Part shown: positions 42,555-51,338 of the stretch, in pieces
How the letters are laid out: each line of letters starts with the position of its first letter
Position numbering within the stretch: position 1 is the stretch's first letter
Assembly (NCBI RefSeq): GCF_000372865.1
Contig: NZ_KB889965.1
Location: 703,902-767,901 of the forward strand
DNA: 64,000 nucleotides
Source of the DNA: Methylosarcina fibrata AML-C10
GTDB taxonomy: Bacteria > Pseudomonadota > Gammaproteobacteria > Methylococcales > Methylomonadaceae
Direction of reading: 5' to 3'
Program-made: the position numbers and the translations under genes
The notes under the pieces: model-generated
Seen by the model: only the letters and a program-made list of their open reading frames with translations
Told to the model about the DNA's origin: nothing
The model's database searches: none

Positions 42555-42932
42555 TTAAAACTCACCACTGCCTATCGCAAGGGGGCGGTTAACATACTTA
42601 GGTCCCCTGTAAAGAGATTTACACGATTTACAATTCCAAGAGTCATTTTCCCCGCCTTGTAGTCTTACAAGATGTTGCTCAACATCATAGCAACGTTGGC
42701 AAAAGGGACCATCTTTACCGTTGTCGGAAACTATCCAATAACTCGGCTTTTCATAGATCAATTCTCCCTGTCTTTTTAAGGCTGCTTCTAACTCCTTGAT
42801 TTTTGCTTTTAAATCTAGGTTTTCTTCTTGTAGCTCAAGGGCTCCTGCTCTTAATTCCATTATTTTTTCTTGGGCCTCCATAGTGGCTCCTTTTTTCATT
42901 AGATCCATTATTTCGCTGTATTTTGGCAACAT
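42555..42932 (-). CDS. coiled-coil plus zinc-ribbon small protein (125 aa)
   Basis: A 125-aa protein: PKYSEIMDLMKKGATMEAQEKIMELR, then a coiled coil (LELQEENLDLKAKIKELEAAL), then a zinc-ribbon-like end with DGPFCQRCYD and WNCKSCKSLY. This architecture is a widespread but uncharacterised bacterial small-protein family that occurs near phage and defence genes. It lies next to the membrane coiled-coil gene at the attR end. Confidence 0.7.
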   Translation of the reverse strand: MLPKYSEIMDLMKKGATMEAQEKIMELRAGALELQEENLDLKAKIKELEAALKRQGELIYEKPSYWIVSDNGKDGPFCQRCYDVEQHLVRLQGGENDSWNCKSCKSLYRGPKYVNRPLAIGSGEF

Positions 42933-43086
42933 CTACATTCCTCCTTTAGTTAAATCAGTATACAGCGTAACACTAAAGCTATGCGGACTAAAAACGATTT
43001 TACGCAATTACAAAAATGTGCTACAAAATACAACAAATCCACTCCGTTTTTCCGGGGTTATGTCTTGAGATGGCAGATTCGAAGAG

Positions 43087-43132
43087 CAAGCAAAGCATTG
43101 AAATTTTTTTAAAAAATTCAATGCTTTGCTTG
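43087..43132. terminator. long perfect hairpin at the attR edge
   Basis: CAAGCAAAGCATTGAA (43087-43102) faces TTCAATGCTTTGCTTG (43117-43132) with a T-run/A-run core that can pair as well. The palindrome ends on the first base of attR. It could be a bidirectional terminator at the element edge or a site used in excision. Confidence 0.6.
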
Positions 43133-43213
43133 AGAGGCTGAATGCGCCGGACTCGAAATCCGGTATACGGTTTGCCGTATCGAGGGTTCGACTCCCTCTC
43201 TCTCCGCCAGAAG
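43132..43213 (+). repeat. attR: 82-bp copy of the tRNA-Ser 3' part
   Basis: Matches 8734-8815 with one mismatch (position 43175 region: GGTTTGCCG instead of GGTTTACCG). It lacks the first 12 bases of the tRNA, so it cannot form the acceptor stem and is not a functional tRNA. Confidence 0.95.
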
Positions 43214-43239
43214 AATTAAATATAACAAGCAGTTACTAA

Positions 43240-43725
43240 CTGTTAATCTTCAGGTCGGCTGTTGAGCCGACACCTACTTCTAACGCGTGTTCACAAATAT
43301 TCACAAGTGAGACCCCTCTGTACCTCAGATCGCGATGATGAGGAAAACGTGCCGCTTGCCGATCCGCTTGATCTTGTTTGAATACCCGGTCTCGAACGAC
43401 ACGGATCGAGGTGGGCAATTTCCATTATTGATACGTCGCCCCATGGTGTAAGGGCGTTAGGCTTTTTTCCGATATCGGCAGGGTGCCAGGTATCGCAGAT
43501 CAATTGATCCTAGTCAAAACGGCGCGGATGTTCGGCAATCAACCGATCCTCGACAGCCATGCGTAGCCGATCCGCCGTCACCCGCACGGAAACGACCCGG
43601 TTTGCCCATTTGGCCGGCGCACTGTAGCGGAATAATTCACCCTGACCAGACAGGTGCTCGAGACGCGCAGAGTTTTCTCCGCATAGCCGTCAAAGCCAGC
43701 GCCGATCGCTTTTAATGGATAAGTT
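43240..43725 (-). pseudogene. IS21-family istA transposase relic
   Basis: Minus-strand pieces in shifting frames read GAGFDGYAEKTLRVSSTCLV, VVSVRVTADRLRMAVEDRLI, AEHPRRFD, DQLICDTWHPADIGKKPNAL and RVVRDRVFKQDQADRQ, in the order found in the C-terminal half of IS21 IstA. Stop codons and frameshifts break it. No istB or IS ends were found. It lies just outside attR on the chromosome side. Confidence 0.7.
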
Positions 43726-43761
43726 CTTAGAGTTGAGTCGCGGCTTGTTGCTTGTCGCAAC

Positions 43762-44769
43762 TTACCACATGCGGCGCACGAAGACATCCGAAACGCCATT
43801 ATTATCCTCCTCGACCAAGTTGCTGGAAGTGGAACCAAACGATATGTAGCGGCCGCTGGCGGAAATAGAAGGGGAATAACTCAATATTGCTTTATTGTTT
43901 GCCGCCTCCGGATCATCCGATACGATTTTTGTCACGCCGGTTTTAAGGTTATACACGACAACATTCGTAGTGTAAGAACAAAACCCAGTTGAACAGCCCA
44001 TTAGTGCTCCTGCGCCGTAAGTGGATGTAAACGTCACAAAACGACCGTTGGCGGAAATGGAAGGGGAATAGACGGGGAAATAGCCGTAAGGCGTGCCTCT
44101 CACACCATCTAAGAACACGCGCTGGGTCACGCCTTTTTTTAGGTCGCGCACGAAGAGATCCGAAAAACCATTGTCGTCTCCCGGGACGAGATTACTGGCA
44201 TAGGAATAAAACGCAACATAACGCCCATTGGCGGAGAGAGCGGGAGTTTCGAAGTCAACACCGTAATTAGCTTCTATCTCTTCGCTACTTACCGATACCC
44301 GCTGCGTTAGGCCTTTTTTAAGGTCGCGCACGAAGATATCGGAAGAATCATTGTGATCCCCCTCAATTAGATTACTGGCATAGGAATAAAACGCAACATA
44401 ACGCCCATTGGCGGAGAGAGCGGGGTAATAGCTGATGCTGTTGCCTTCCACCCCCGTATTATCTACCGACACGCGCTGAGTCACGCCTTTTTTAAGGTCG
44501 CGGACGAAGATATCGATAGCATCATTGCTATCCCCTTCAACCAGATTGCTGGCAGAGGAATCAAACGCCACATAGCGGTGTTTAGCGGAGATTGCGGAAC
44601 TATAATTAGAACTAGGAGAATTACCTTCCGCCCCCGAGCTGGATACCGATACTCGAACTGTTAGGGGTGGGGCGGCCAATGCGATGGACACAGTCGCCAG
44701 AGCCGAGAGCACACAGCCTGCAAGTGACAGGAGAGTTAGTTTTCTTAAATAAGTACCAAGTGCTGTCAT
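43762..44769 (-). CDS. secreted PD40-type beta-propeller protein (copy A)
   Basis: A 335-aa protein with a signal peptide (LLSLAGCVLSALATVSIALAA) and about six repeats of the type SANGRYVAFYSYASNLVEGD...DIFVRDLKKGVTQRVSV, which is the TolB-like PD40 beta-propeller pattern with Asp-rich, probably Ca-binding, turns. No enzyme domain. A paralogue (copy B) lies at 49910-51338, and the two share an upstream segment (44886-44930, 51421-51465). Role unknown; perhaps a surface or matrix-binding protein. Confidence 0.8.
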   Translation of the reverse strand: MTALGTYLRKLTLLSLAGCVLSALATVSIALAAPPLTVRVSVSSSGAEGNSPSSNYSSAISAKHRYVAFDSSASNLVEGDSNDAIDIFVRDLKKGVTQRVSVDNTGVEGNSISYYPALSANGRYVAFYSYASNLIEGDHNDSSDIFVRDLKKGLTQRVSVSSEEIEANYGVDFETPALSANGRYVAFYSYASNLVPGDDNGFSDLFVRDLKKGVTQRVFLDGVRGTPYGYFPVYSPSISANGRFVTFTSTYGAGALMGCSTGFCSYTTNVVVYNLKTGVTKIVSDDPEAANNKAILSYSPSISASGRYISFGSTSSNLVEEDNNGVSDVFVRRMW

Positions 44770-45096
44770 AACTGATCACCGTTTTCTTGTTATTGAGTTA
44801 ACCGCCGCTAACCCGACTGCTTGCTTGCCGTGAATAATCCTGACGACGTCCACCTTCGGCACCAGCTTTCTTTTGAAGATTGGAGGCTTTCCGCTTCTAT
44901 CTTGCAATAGGTTTGGTTTTAATAAATCAGATCATACTCAAACTTCCAATGGATTCTACTGAGGGAGCATGTCTATACAAATCGTCGAATCAAACTCTGA
45001 GGTAACATCGAATTTTTTTATTTTCGGCTCTTGCTCTTAGTGCCCAGTTTTTTCTTTGTTTTAGCCACGACCCTTATCCAACTTATCCTTTAAGCA
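44770..45096. other. intergenic region upstream of copy A propeller
   Basis: Contains 44886-44930 (GGCTTTCCGC...AATAGGTTTGGTTTTAATAA), a diverged copy of 51421-51465 upstream of the second propeller, so the promoter region was duplicated with the gene. Nothing else recognised. Confidence 0.5.
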
Positions 45097-47274
45097 TTAA
45101 GGCGCATTCAGCACGTGCACGGTGACTTTGTCCGTCTTGCTGTCGATGGCTCCGTCGTTGACCGTCAGACTGAATTTATAGCTGCCCTTGGCGGTCGGGG
45201 TAAAGTTCGGGGTGGCGGTATCGGCTCCGTTCAGGATGATCGCAGGACCGCTGATTTGAGTCCATCGGTACGTCAACGGCGAAGGCCCGGTGTCGGCATC
45301 GACGCTGGCGCTGCCGTCGAGACGGACTTCGGCGCCGACCGTGACCTTCTGTTTCTTCCCGGCTTCCGCTTTCGGGGCCTGGTTGATCGTGAAGACCGCA
45401 TCGCTGACGTCGCACAAGGATTCGTCGGGCTTGACGCAGACCTTGAACAGGGCCTGTTTCGAAACATAGCGGTTCTTCGGCACCTTCCAGGCTTTTGCAA
45501 CGGTATTTTTCGGCGAAGCGATCTTGGTCCAGGTCTGGCCGTTGTCGATCGAGAGGTACAGCGCCAGACTGAGTTTGTCGTCGAGGTGGCGCGAAATCCA
45601 GGTGATGGTCTGTCTGGATTTCTCGTTCCAGACTTCGCCTCCGTTCGGACTCTGGATCAGCACAGCATTATTTTTTCCAGGCTTGCACTCGAAGTTGGCC
45701 GCGTTGTCGGTGCTGCCCTGTCCGCTATAAACCGCGACGTTCGGGTAGGGGCAGAGGGGCCGGGTTTGAGTCCCACTCGTAATAGCCTTTGATGCGAGGA
45801 TCGTCTCGGGCGCCACGCCGTTCTCGACCCAGTTCACGACGTAATCGAACGGATTTTGCGGCAAGGGCCCGGTATTGATCCCGTACCCGCAATGAGCAAC
45901 GCCGGGGGCCATGAACAGCCGAGCGAACTCTTGAGCATGCGGGTAATCCCCACCCAGTTTATTGACGACCTTGTCGTAATAGTCGATGGTGCCTTCGGGC
46001 ATGATCAATTGATCGGCAAAACCGTGCCACAGAATCAGCTTGCCGCCGTGGTCGCGGAAGACAGCAAGGTCCGGGTTGTCCGTGGCCGTTCCTCCTTCCT
46101 TCATCTGATCGATGGTTTTATCGAAGAAGGCCTTGAAGTTGCTGTAATCCAGGACTTGCCAATCCCACGAAGGGTCGAAATAGACCCAGTACCGCGGCTG
46201 TTCTATCGCAACCTGAAACGGATCCGGGCCTGCCAGAGCGGACAAGTCGGTGCCGCGAACTTCGCCGTACCACAGGCGCTTGTTTTTCTTTTCATTAGTG
46301 GAGCCGTACCAGATCTTGTTGATCGCAGCCGCCTCCGAGGCGGTAAGACAGGTATTGTCGCTTGCCGTACAGCCAGCGCTGGCCAATTCCTCCGCACCGT
46401 AGGTGCAGTCCCTTGGATCGGTGAGCACGCCGTCGACCACCCCGTCCAGATCGTCGCAGGCGGCAACGGCCGCGTTGGTCGCCAGGGTAAGTTTGTCAGG
46501 TGTCACGGCTCCTCCGTTTTCCAGGCGGCTTGCCATTTGCGGCCAAATCATGGCGGCCTGGAAGCGGTCAAAATGGATTGCGGGAGCGCCGGCCAGAATG
46601 CCGTCATAATCCTCGGGATAGCGCTGCGCCATCGCCAGGCCCTGGCGGCCGCCGGTCGAACAGCCGTTGAAATAAGAGTAGCCGGGCGGCGTCCCATAGA
46701 AAGCCTGGGTCAGTTGCTTGCCGATGACCGCCATCAGATGTATGGACCGATAAGCGAAATCCATCTGAAGCGGAATGTTGGGATTGCCGGGCGACGACAT
46801 GGCAAAACTGCCGTCAAGAGGTGCAACAGACGGATCGGAATAGATGCTGGTATGCCCGGTATCGGTGGTAATGCCGACATAGCCCGACGCCGTCGAGGCC
46901 GGAATGGTGTTTATTCCTGCGTAAACACTGCCGCCTTCCGATTGCAGACGCCCATTCCAGTTCCCGCCCGTCGGAAGGCCGATCCAAATGTGGATAGCCT
47001 CGGGCACGAGAACCTTGACCAGGCAATACGGAATACCGGTGTTCGTTGTTTCCGGAGCCGCAGACTCGATGGTGGCGGCAAGGGAAGAGGAATCATCGGT
47101 GACCAGGCCCACAGATCCGACGCCGGCCATACTGCATTCCAGAATAGGGCTGGGGCCCGCCTGGCTGACGGTCGTGAAGACCAGCAGCGCCAGCAGGCTG
47201 ACGGTTCCGGCGCAGTAACGCACTTTTTTGCCGAAGAGATCGGAGTTTTCCGAAGGAATTTGGGCAAATCTCAT
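45097..47274 (-). CDS. secreted tannase/feruloyl esterase-like hydrolase with PKD domain
   Basis: A 725-aa secreted protein. Signal peptide (residues about 20-40, VSLLALLVFTTVSQA), then the tannase/feruloyl esterase alpha/beta hydrolase: nucleophile Ser206 in NGCSTGGRQG, acid Asp region DHGGKLILWHGFADQLI, and His in MAPGVAHCGYG. From about residue 525 come a beta-sandwich (SPNGGEVW...TITWISRHLDD) and a PKD domain (KVTVGAEVRLDGSASVDADTG...). The enzyme would cleave ester bonds of phenolic or polyol esters outside the cell; substrate unknown. A PKD-less paralogue is at 48155-49810. Confidence 0.85.
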   Translation of the reverse strand: MRFAQIPSENSDLFGKKVRYCAGTVSLLALLVFTTVSQAGPSPILECSMAGVGSVGLVTDDSSSLAATIESAAPETTNTGIPYCLVKVLVPEAIHIWIGLPTGGNWNGRLQSEGGSVYAGINTIPASTASGYVGITTDTGHTSIYSDPSVAPLDGSFAMSSPGNPNIPLQMDFAYRSIHLMAVIGKQLTQAFYGTPPGYSYFNGCSTGGRQGLAMAQRYPEDYDGILAGAPAIHFDRFQAAMIWPQMASRLENGGAVTPDKLTLATNAAVAACDDLDGVVDGVLTDPRDCTYGAEELASAGCTASDNTCLTASEAAAINKIWYGSTNEKKNKRLWYGEVRGTDLSALAGPDPFQVAIEQPRYWVYFDPSWDWQVLDYSNFKAFFDKTIDQMKEGGTATDNPDLAVFRDHGGKLILWHGFADQLIMPEGTIDYYDKVVNKLGGDYPHAQEFARLFMAPGVAHCGYGINTGPLPQNPFDYVVNWVENGVAPETILASKAITSGTQTRPLCPYPNVAVYSGQGSTDNAANFECKPGKNNAVLIQSPNGGEVWNEKSRQTITWISRHLDDKLSLALYLSIDNGQTWTKIASPKNTVAKAWKVPKNRYVSKQALFKVCVKPDESLCDVSDAVFTINQAPKAEAGKKQKVTVGAEVRLDGSASVDADTGPSPLTYRWTQISGPAIILNGADTATPNFTPTAKGSYKFSLTVNDGAIDSKTDKVTVHVLNAP

Positions 47275-47385
47275 AATTCTCCTTTTTACTAATTTTACGA
47301 GTTAGTCTGACGACCATTTTGCGTTATAACTCGTTCGAACGAAAGACGGATAGCATGAAAATCGGCCCGTTGTTTCGTTTCTTCT

Positions 47386-48013
47386 TATGGCGTCTTCTTT
47401 ACCTGGACGGTGACTTTGTCCGCTTTACTGTCGATGGCTACGTCGTTGACCGTCAGACTGAATTTATAGCTGCCCTTGACCGTGGGGGTAAAGCTCGGCG
47501 TGGCGGTATCGGCCCCGCTCAGGGTTACGGTCGGTCCGCTTATTTGAGCCCATCGGTAAGTCAGCGACGAAGGACCGTTGTCGGCATCGACGCTGGCGCT
47601 GCCGTCGAGATGGACTTCGCGGCCGACCGTGATTTTCTGTTTCTTGCCTTGAAGACGATGCCGCCGCCATTGACCGTAGTGTCATAGAAAGTGCCGTCGC
47701 TGGCCTGAATCAGTCCGGCTTGAGGATTCTTTCCGCCCTCGGCTCCGTCGAATTAGTGCAGCATAGTAAAGTTTCCGGTGGCACTGATCTTGAACACCGT
47801 TCCGGCCCCTTGGCTGCCGCCGTAAACCGTGGTGCCGTAGAAGTAGCCGTCGCTGCCCTGGACCAGCTTGCCGCGGGGCGTTCCTTCCGGCTTGCCCAGA
47901 GACTGAAGCACTTGATATTCGTAGGAGGCTAGGGCGCTGGTTGAACCCATCAGCCAAATCAAGCAGTTCAGCATGACGCCGATCTTCGCTCGGGAAAAAG
48001 GAATCGTATTCAT
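47386..48013 (-). pseudogene. broken GloVer-repeat / PKD protein gene
   Basis: It starts at 48013 with a signal peptide (LNCLIWLMGSTSALAS) and a GloVer-type repeat (LVQGSDGYFYGTTVYGGSQGAGTVF). A TAA stop in the codon after MLH (where SFDG is expected) interrupts it. The frame continues FDGAEGGKNPQAGLIQASDGTFY, then shifts by one into a PKD domain (KKQKITVGREVHLDGSASVDAD...) ending at 47386. The PKD part is nearly identical to that of the 45097-47274 gene. Nonsense, frameshift and probable internal deletion make it non-functional. Confidence 0.75.
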
Positions 48014-48154
48014 AGGGGCCTGCTTTTTGATTATTCAGTTCGTGGCGTGACTGTCCAGGCCGAGGAACAAAATTCTCAGCCTGGACTTTCTTATCGCTTT
48101 CGCAGATTTAGAGCCACGCCTTTGCGGCATGGCAAGAAACCTTCGTCGACGGCG

Positions 48155-49810
48155 CTATTTTATTGGCTTGTCGTGAGGATAATTGTCTTTTCCCCGTTTG
48201 CACTCGAAGTTGGCCGAGTCATTGATGCCGGTGCTGTCCTTCCCGGTATAAACCGCGACGTCAGGGTAGGGACAGAGCGGCCGGGTTTGTGTCACTACCC
48301 CGCTCGTAGTCTTCTTTGCTGCCAGGATCGTCTCGGGCGCCACGCCGTTCTCGACCCAGTTGACGACATAACTGAACGGATCTTGCGGCACGGGCCCGGT
48401 ATTGGTTCCCGTGTCTCCACAATGACCGACGCCGGGCGCCATGAACAAGCGGGCGAATTCCTGCGTATGCGTATAACCCCCGCCCAGTGTGTTGACGACT
48501 TCGTCGTAATAATCGATGGTGCCTTCGGGCATGATCAACTGATCGGCAAACCCGTGCCACAGGATCAGCTTGCCGCCGCGGTCGCGGAAGGCGGAGAGGT
48601 CCGGGTTATCCGTGGCTGTTCCTCCCGGAGCCATCTGGGTGATTGTGTCATCGATATAAGACTCGAAGTTGCTGTAGTCCAGCTCCGTCTTCCAGTCCCA
48701 GTTCGGGTCGAAATAGACCCAGTATTTCGGCTGCTGTGTCGCAACCGGAAATGGGTTTAGAGCTCCTGCCGGGGATAATGTCAAGGCTGACAAATCGGTG
48801 CCGCGAACTTCGCCGTACCACAAGCGCTTGTTCCCTTTCTCGTTGGTGGAGCCGTACCAGATCTTGTTGATCGCGTTAGCCTCGGTGGCGGTAAGGCAGT
48901 CTGTGCTGTTTGCCTTGCAGGTCTTGCTGACCAATTTCTGTGCGTCGTAGGTACATCCGCGTGGATCGGTGAGCACGCCGTCGACCACGCCGTCCTGATC
49001 GTCGCAGGCGGCCACGGCCTTGCTGGTGGCCAGGTCGAGCCTCGCCTTGGGTACCGCTCCTCCATTCTCCAGAAGGCTTACCATCGGCGGCCAGAGCATG
49101 GCGGCCTGAAAAACGTCAAAGTTAATTGCCGGGGCGCCAGCCAGAATGCCGTCATAATCCTCGGGATAGCGCTGCGCCATCGCGAGCCCCTGGCGGCCGC
49201 CGGTCGAACAGCCGTTGAAATAAGAACGGCTGGGTGATGTTCCGTAGAAAGCCTGGATCAGTTGTTTTCCGATGACGGACATCAGGTGCACGGACCGGTA
49301 AGCGAAATCAATCTGAACCGGAATGTTGGGGCCACCACCGGACGGAAGCATGCCAAAACTACCGCTAAGAAAAAAACCGGAATGTCCGGTATCGGTTGTT
49401 ATGCCGACATATCCTGACGACATCGAGGTCGGAGGGGTGCTCGCCCCCCCATAGACACTGCCGCCCTCGGACTGCATGCGCCCATTCCATTTCTCTTTCG
49501 TCGGTAGGCTGACCCAAATGTTAATCCCTTGAGAAACGGAACTATTAGCCGGTTGAGGCGGCACGTGAACCTTGACCCGGCAATAATCAATATTATTGCT
49601 CGTCTGCGATGTCGCTTCCTCGATAGTAGCGGTGATCTGGGGGACATCATCCGTAACCGGATGCAGAGATGCGAAGGGCGTACTGCAATCTATAGCGTAG
49701 CCGACGGCCGTAAAGCCCAGTAGCGCCAACAGACTGAATGCTCTGGCGCAGTAACGCGCCCCTTTACCGAAGAGATTGGAATTCTCCGGTGGTATTTGGG
49801 TAAATCTCAT
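48155..49810 (-). CDS. secreted tannase/feruloyl esterase-like hydrolase (short paralogue)
   Basis: A 551-aa paralogue of the 45097-47274 enzyme without the C-terminal beta-sandwich and PKD. Signal peptide (FSLLALLGFTAVGYA), nucleophile Ser in NGCSTGGRQG, LILWHGFADQLI and MAPGVGHCGDTG are all present. It ends in ECKRGKDNYPHDKPIK, where the long paralogue continues, so the C-terminal domains were lost or gained after duplication. The same start sequence (MRFTQIPPENSNLFGK) shows a recent common origin. Confidence 0.85.
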   Translation of the reverse strand: MRFTQIPPENSNLFGKGARYCARAFSLLALLGFTAVGYAIDCSTPFASLHPVTDDVPQITATIEEATSQTSNNIDYCRVKVHVPPQPANSSVSQGINIWVSLPTKEKWNGRMQSEGGSVYGGASTPPTSMSSGYVGITTDTGHSGFFLSGSFGMLPSGGGPNIPVQIDFAYRSVHLMSVIGKQLIQAFYGTSPSRSYFNGCSTGGRQGLAMAQRYPEDYDGILAGAPAINFDVFQAAMLWPPMVSLLENGGAVPKARLDLATSKAVAACDDQDGVVDGVLTDPRGCTYDAQKLVSKTCKANSTDCLTATEANAINKIWYGSTNEKGNKRLWYGEVRGTDLSALTLSPAGALNPFPVATQQPKYWVYFDPNWDWKTELDYSNFESYIDDTITQMAPGGTATDNPDLSAFRDRGGKLILWHGFADQLIMPEGTIDYYDEVVNTLGGGYTHTQEFARLFMAPGVGHCGDTGTNTGPVPQDPFSYVVNWVENGVAPETILAAKKTTSGVVTQTRPLCPYPDVAVYTGKDSTGINDSANFECKRGKDNYPHDKPIK

Positions 49811-49909
49811 AAAATTCTCCTACTGATTAAGTGATTTTCCGAATGAGTAGCACAATCAGCCACCCACTGAATGGTGCAACGTTAAGTCGCAAATATCATA
49901 GGCCTCCGC

Positions 49910-51338
49910 CTACCACAGGCGGCTTACGAAGGCGTCATAGACTCCGTAGCCGCTGGCTCCGCCATTGTTATCCCCCGGAACCAGATTGCTGGAATCGGAC
50001 GAAAATGAGATGAAACGACCCGTATCGGAAATACGGGGACGTTGACTGCCGAAGTAGTAATAGTCTCCCGCCACAGGATCAATCGAGGCCAGTCTTGTTT
50101 CCCCGGTTTTCAGATCATGCACTACCACATTGGTCGTTATGTAGTAATAAGAATTAAGTTCTCCGCCATAGAAGGAGGTAAATGCGACATGACGGCCATT
50201 GCGGGAAATTGAAGGGTCGTAGCTTAAGCCTACCTGAACACCCGAACTATCAATGGAAGCGAGCTTCGTCTCACCGGTCTTACGGTCGTGTATGAAGATA
50301 TCCGTCCCCGGATAGTCGTAACCTACAGAGTAAAAACCATTGTTGGTATCCCCTTCCACCAGATTGCAAGCATCGGATTCGAACGCTACGAAGCGGCCGT
50401 CGGCGGAAAGAGAAGGCGAACCACTATAAATAGAAAACCAAGCACCGGCACAATATTCCGAAGGATCATATCCGGAAATGCTGGCTTCTTCTCCAGAGCT
50501 GCTGATGGAAACTCGTTCGGTCACCCCCGTTTTCAGATCGCGAACGAAGACATCCATTAATCCGTTGGTGTCTCCATCCACCAGATTGCTGGCACCGGAT
50601 GTAAACGTGACGAAACGGCCGTCGGCGGAAAGGACCCGTCTGCTGTCATATGAACCGCTACCATTGTTGCCTTCCACGCCGGCGCTGTCGACGGAAGCCC
50701 GCCGCGTTACGCCGGTTTTCAGGTCGCGCACGAACACGTCGCTGACACCGTTGGTATCGTCCGGCACCAGATTGGCAGCATTGGACGAAAACGCCACGAA
50801 ACGGCCGTTCGCGGATAGGGAGAAGCCATAGTTTGCGGGGTAACCCTGCTCGTCCGAGCTATTGACGAAAATCCGCTGCGTCCGGGCCTTTTTCAGGTCG
50901 CGCACGAACACATCGGCAACGCCATTGGTGTCACCGGCGATCAGATTGCTGGCCTCGGATAAAAAAGTCACGAAGCGGCCGTTGTTCGATAAGGCGAGAA
51001 CGGAACTGCCGCCCTTGCCCTCATTGCCGGCGTTGCCCAGCGAGACCCGCTGCGTCAAACCGGTTTTCAGGTCACGAAGAAAGACGTCCTGAACCCCATT
51101 GTTGTCTACGGAGACCAGGTTACTGGCGGACGAATCGAACGCCACGAAGCGTCCGTCGGCGGAAACGGGGCCGTCAACGCTTGACGCATTGCCTTCTTCG
51201 CCGGTGCTCGATATCGAGGTGCGGATCGTTAGCGGGGGGGGGGGCCGAAGTTGCCGCAAGGGGCGTCAGAGCGGAAAGCAAACCGCCGGCGACAGCCAAG
51301 GGAAAAAGTCTGCGGGAGAGAAAAATTGATTTGTTCAT
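49910..51338 (-). CDS. secreted PD40-type beta-propeller protein (copy B), currently frameshifted at a poly-G tract
   Basis: The body (49910-51233) has about eight PD40 repeats (ALSNNGRFVTFLSEASNLIAGD...DVFVRDLKKA). Its start is in another frame: ATG at 51338 with AAGGCGG upstream and a signal peptide (LFPLAVAGGLLSALTPLAATSA). An 11-C tract on the coding strand separates them. With 10 C's the reading would run GCC-CCC-CCC-CCG-CTA into LTIRTSISS in frame; with 11 it is out. This implies on/off switching by slippage, or a sequencing error in the tract. The upstream TTG-initiated frame lacks a signal peptide. Confidence 0.75.
51234..51244. repeat. 11-G homopolymer (possible phase-variation tract)
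   Basis: Eleven consecutive G's at codon positions 30-34 of the copy B propeller gene, just after the signal peptide. The count gives an out-of-frame state; 10 or 13 would restore it. Confidence 0.8.

Larger units (their letters stand above)
8816..43131. mobile_element. tRNA-Ser-integrated phage satellite or reduced prophage (about 16 kb before nested insertions)
   Basis: The element is bounded by attL and attR and has an integrase next to attL. Without the 17,145-bp transposon and 1,102-bp IS plus their target duplications, it is about 16 kb. It encodes terminase large subunit, portal, scaffold-like protein, major capsid, connector, minor head protein and a gpI-like tail assembly protein. 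I find no tape measure, tail tube, fibre, holin or endolysin. Head genes without tail and lysis genes, in 15-16 kb, match the plan of capsid-forming phage-inducible islands; a decayed siphophage is the alternative, favoured by the gpI gene. Portal and gpI genes are both disrupted, so particle formation is not possible now. Confidence 0.8.

Noticed and set aside
8816-43131. A complete functional prophage
   Set aside because: No tail tube, tape measure, fibre or lysis genes were found, and portal and gpI genes are interrupted.
43142-43209. A second tRNA-Ser gene at attR
   Set aside because: It lacks the first 12 bases including the 5' acceptor strand, so it is only the integration repeat.
45856-47292. 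478-aa plus-strand open frame
   Set aside because: Antisense to the tannase-like gene; no signal, motif or ribosome-binding site; a shadow frame.
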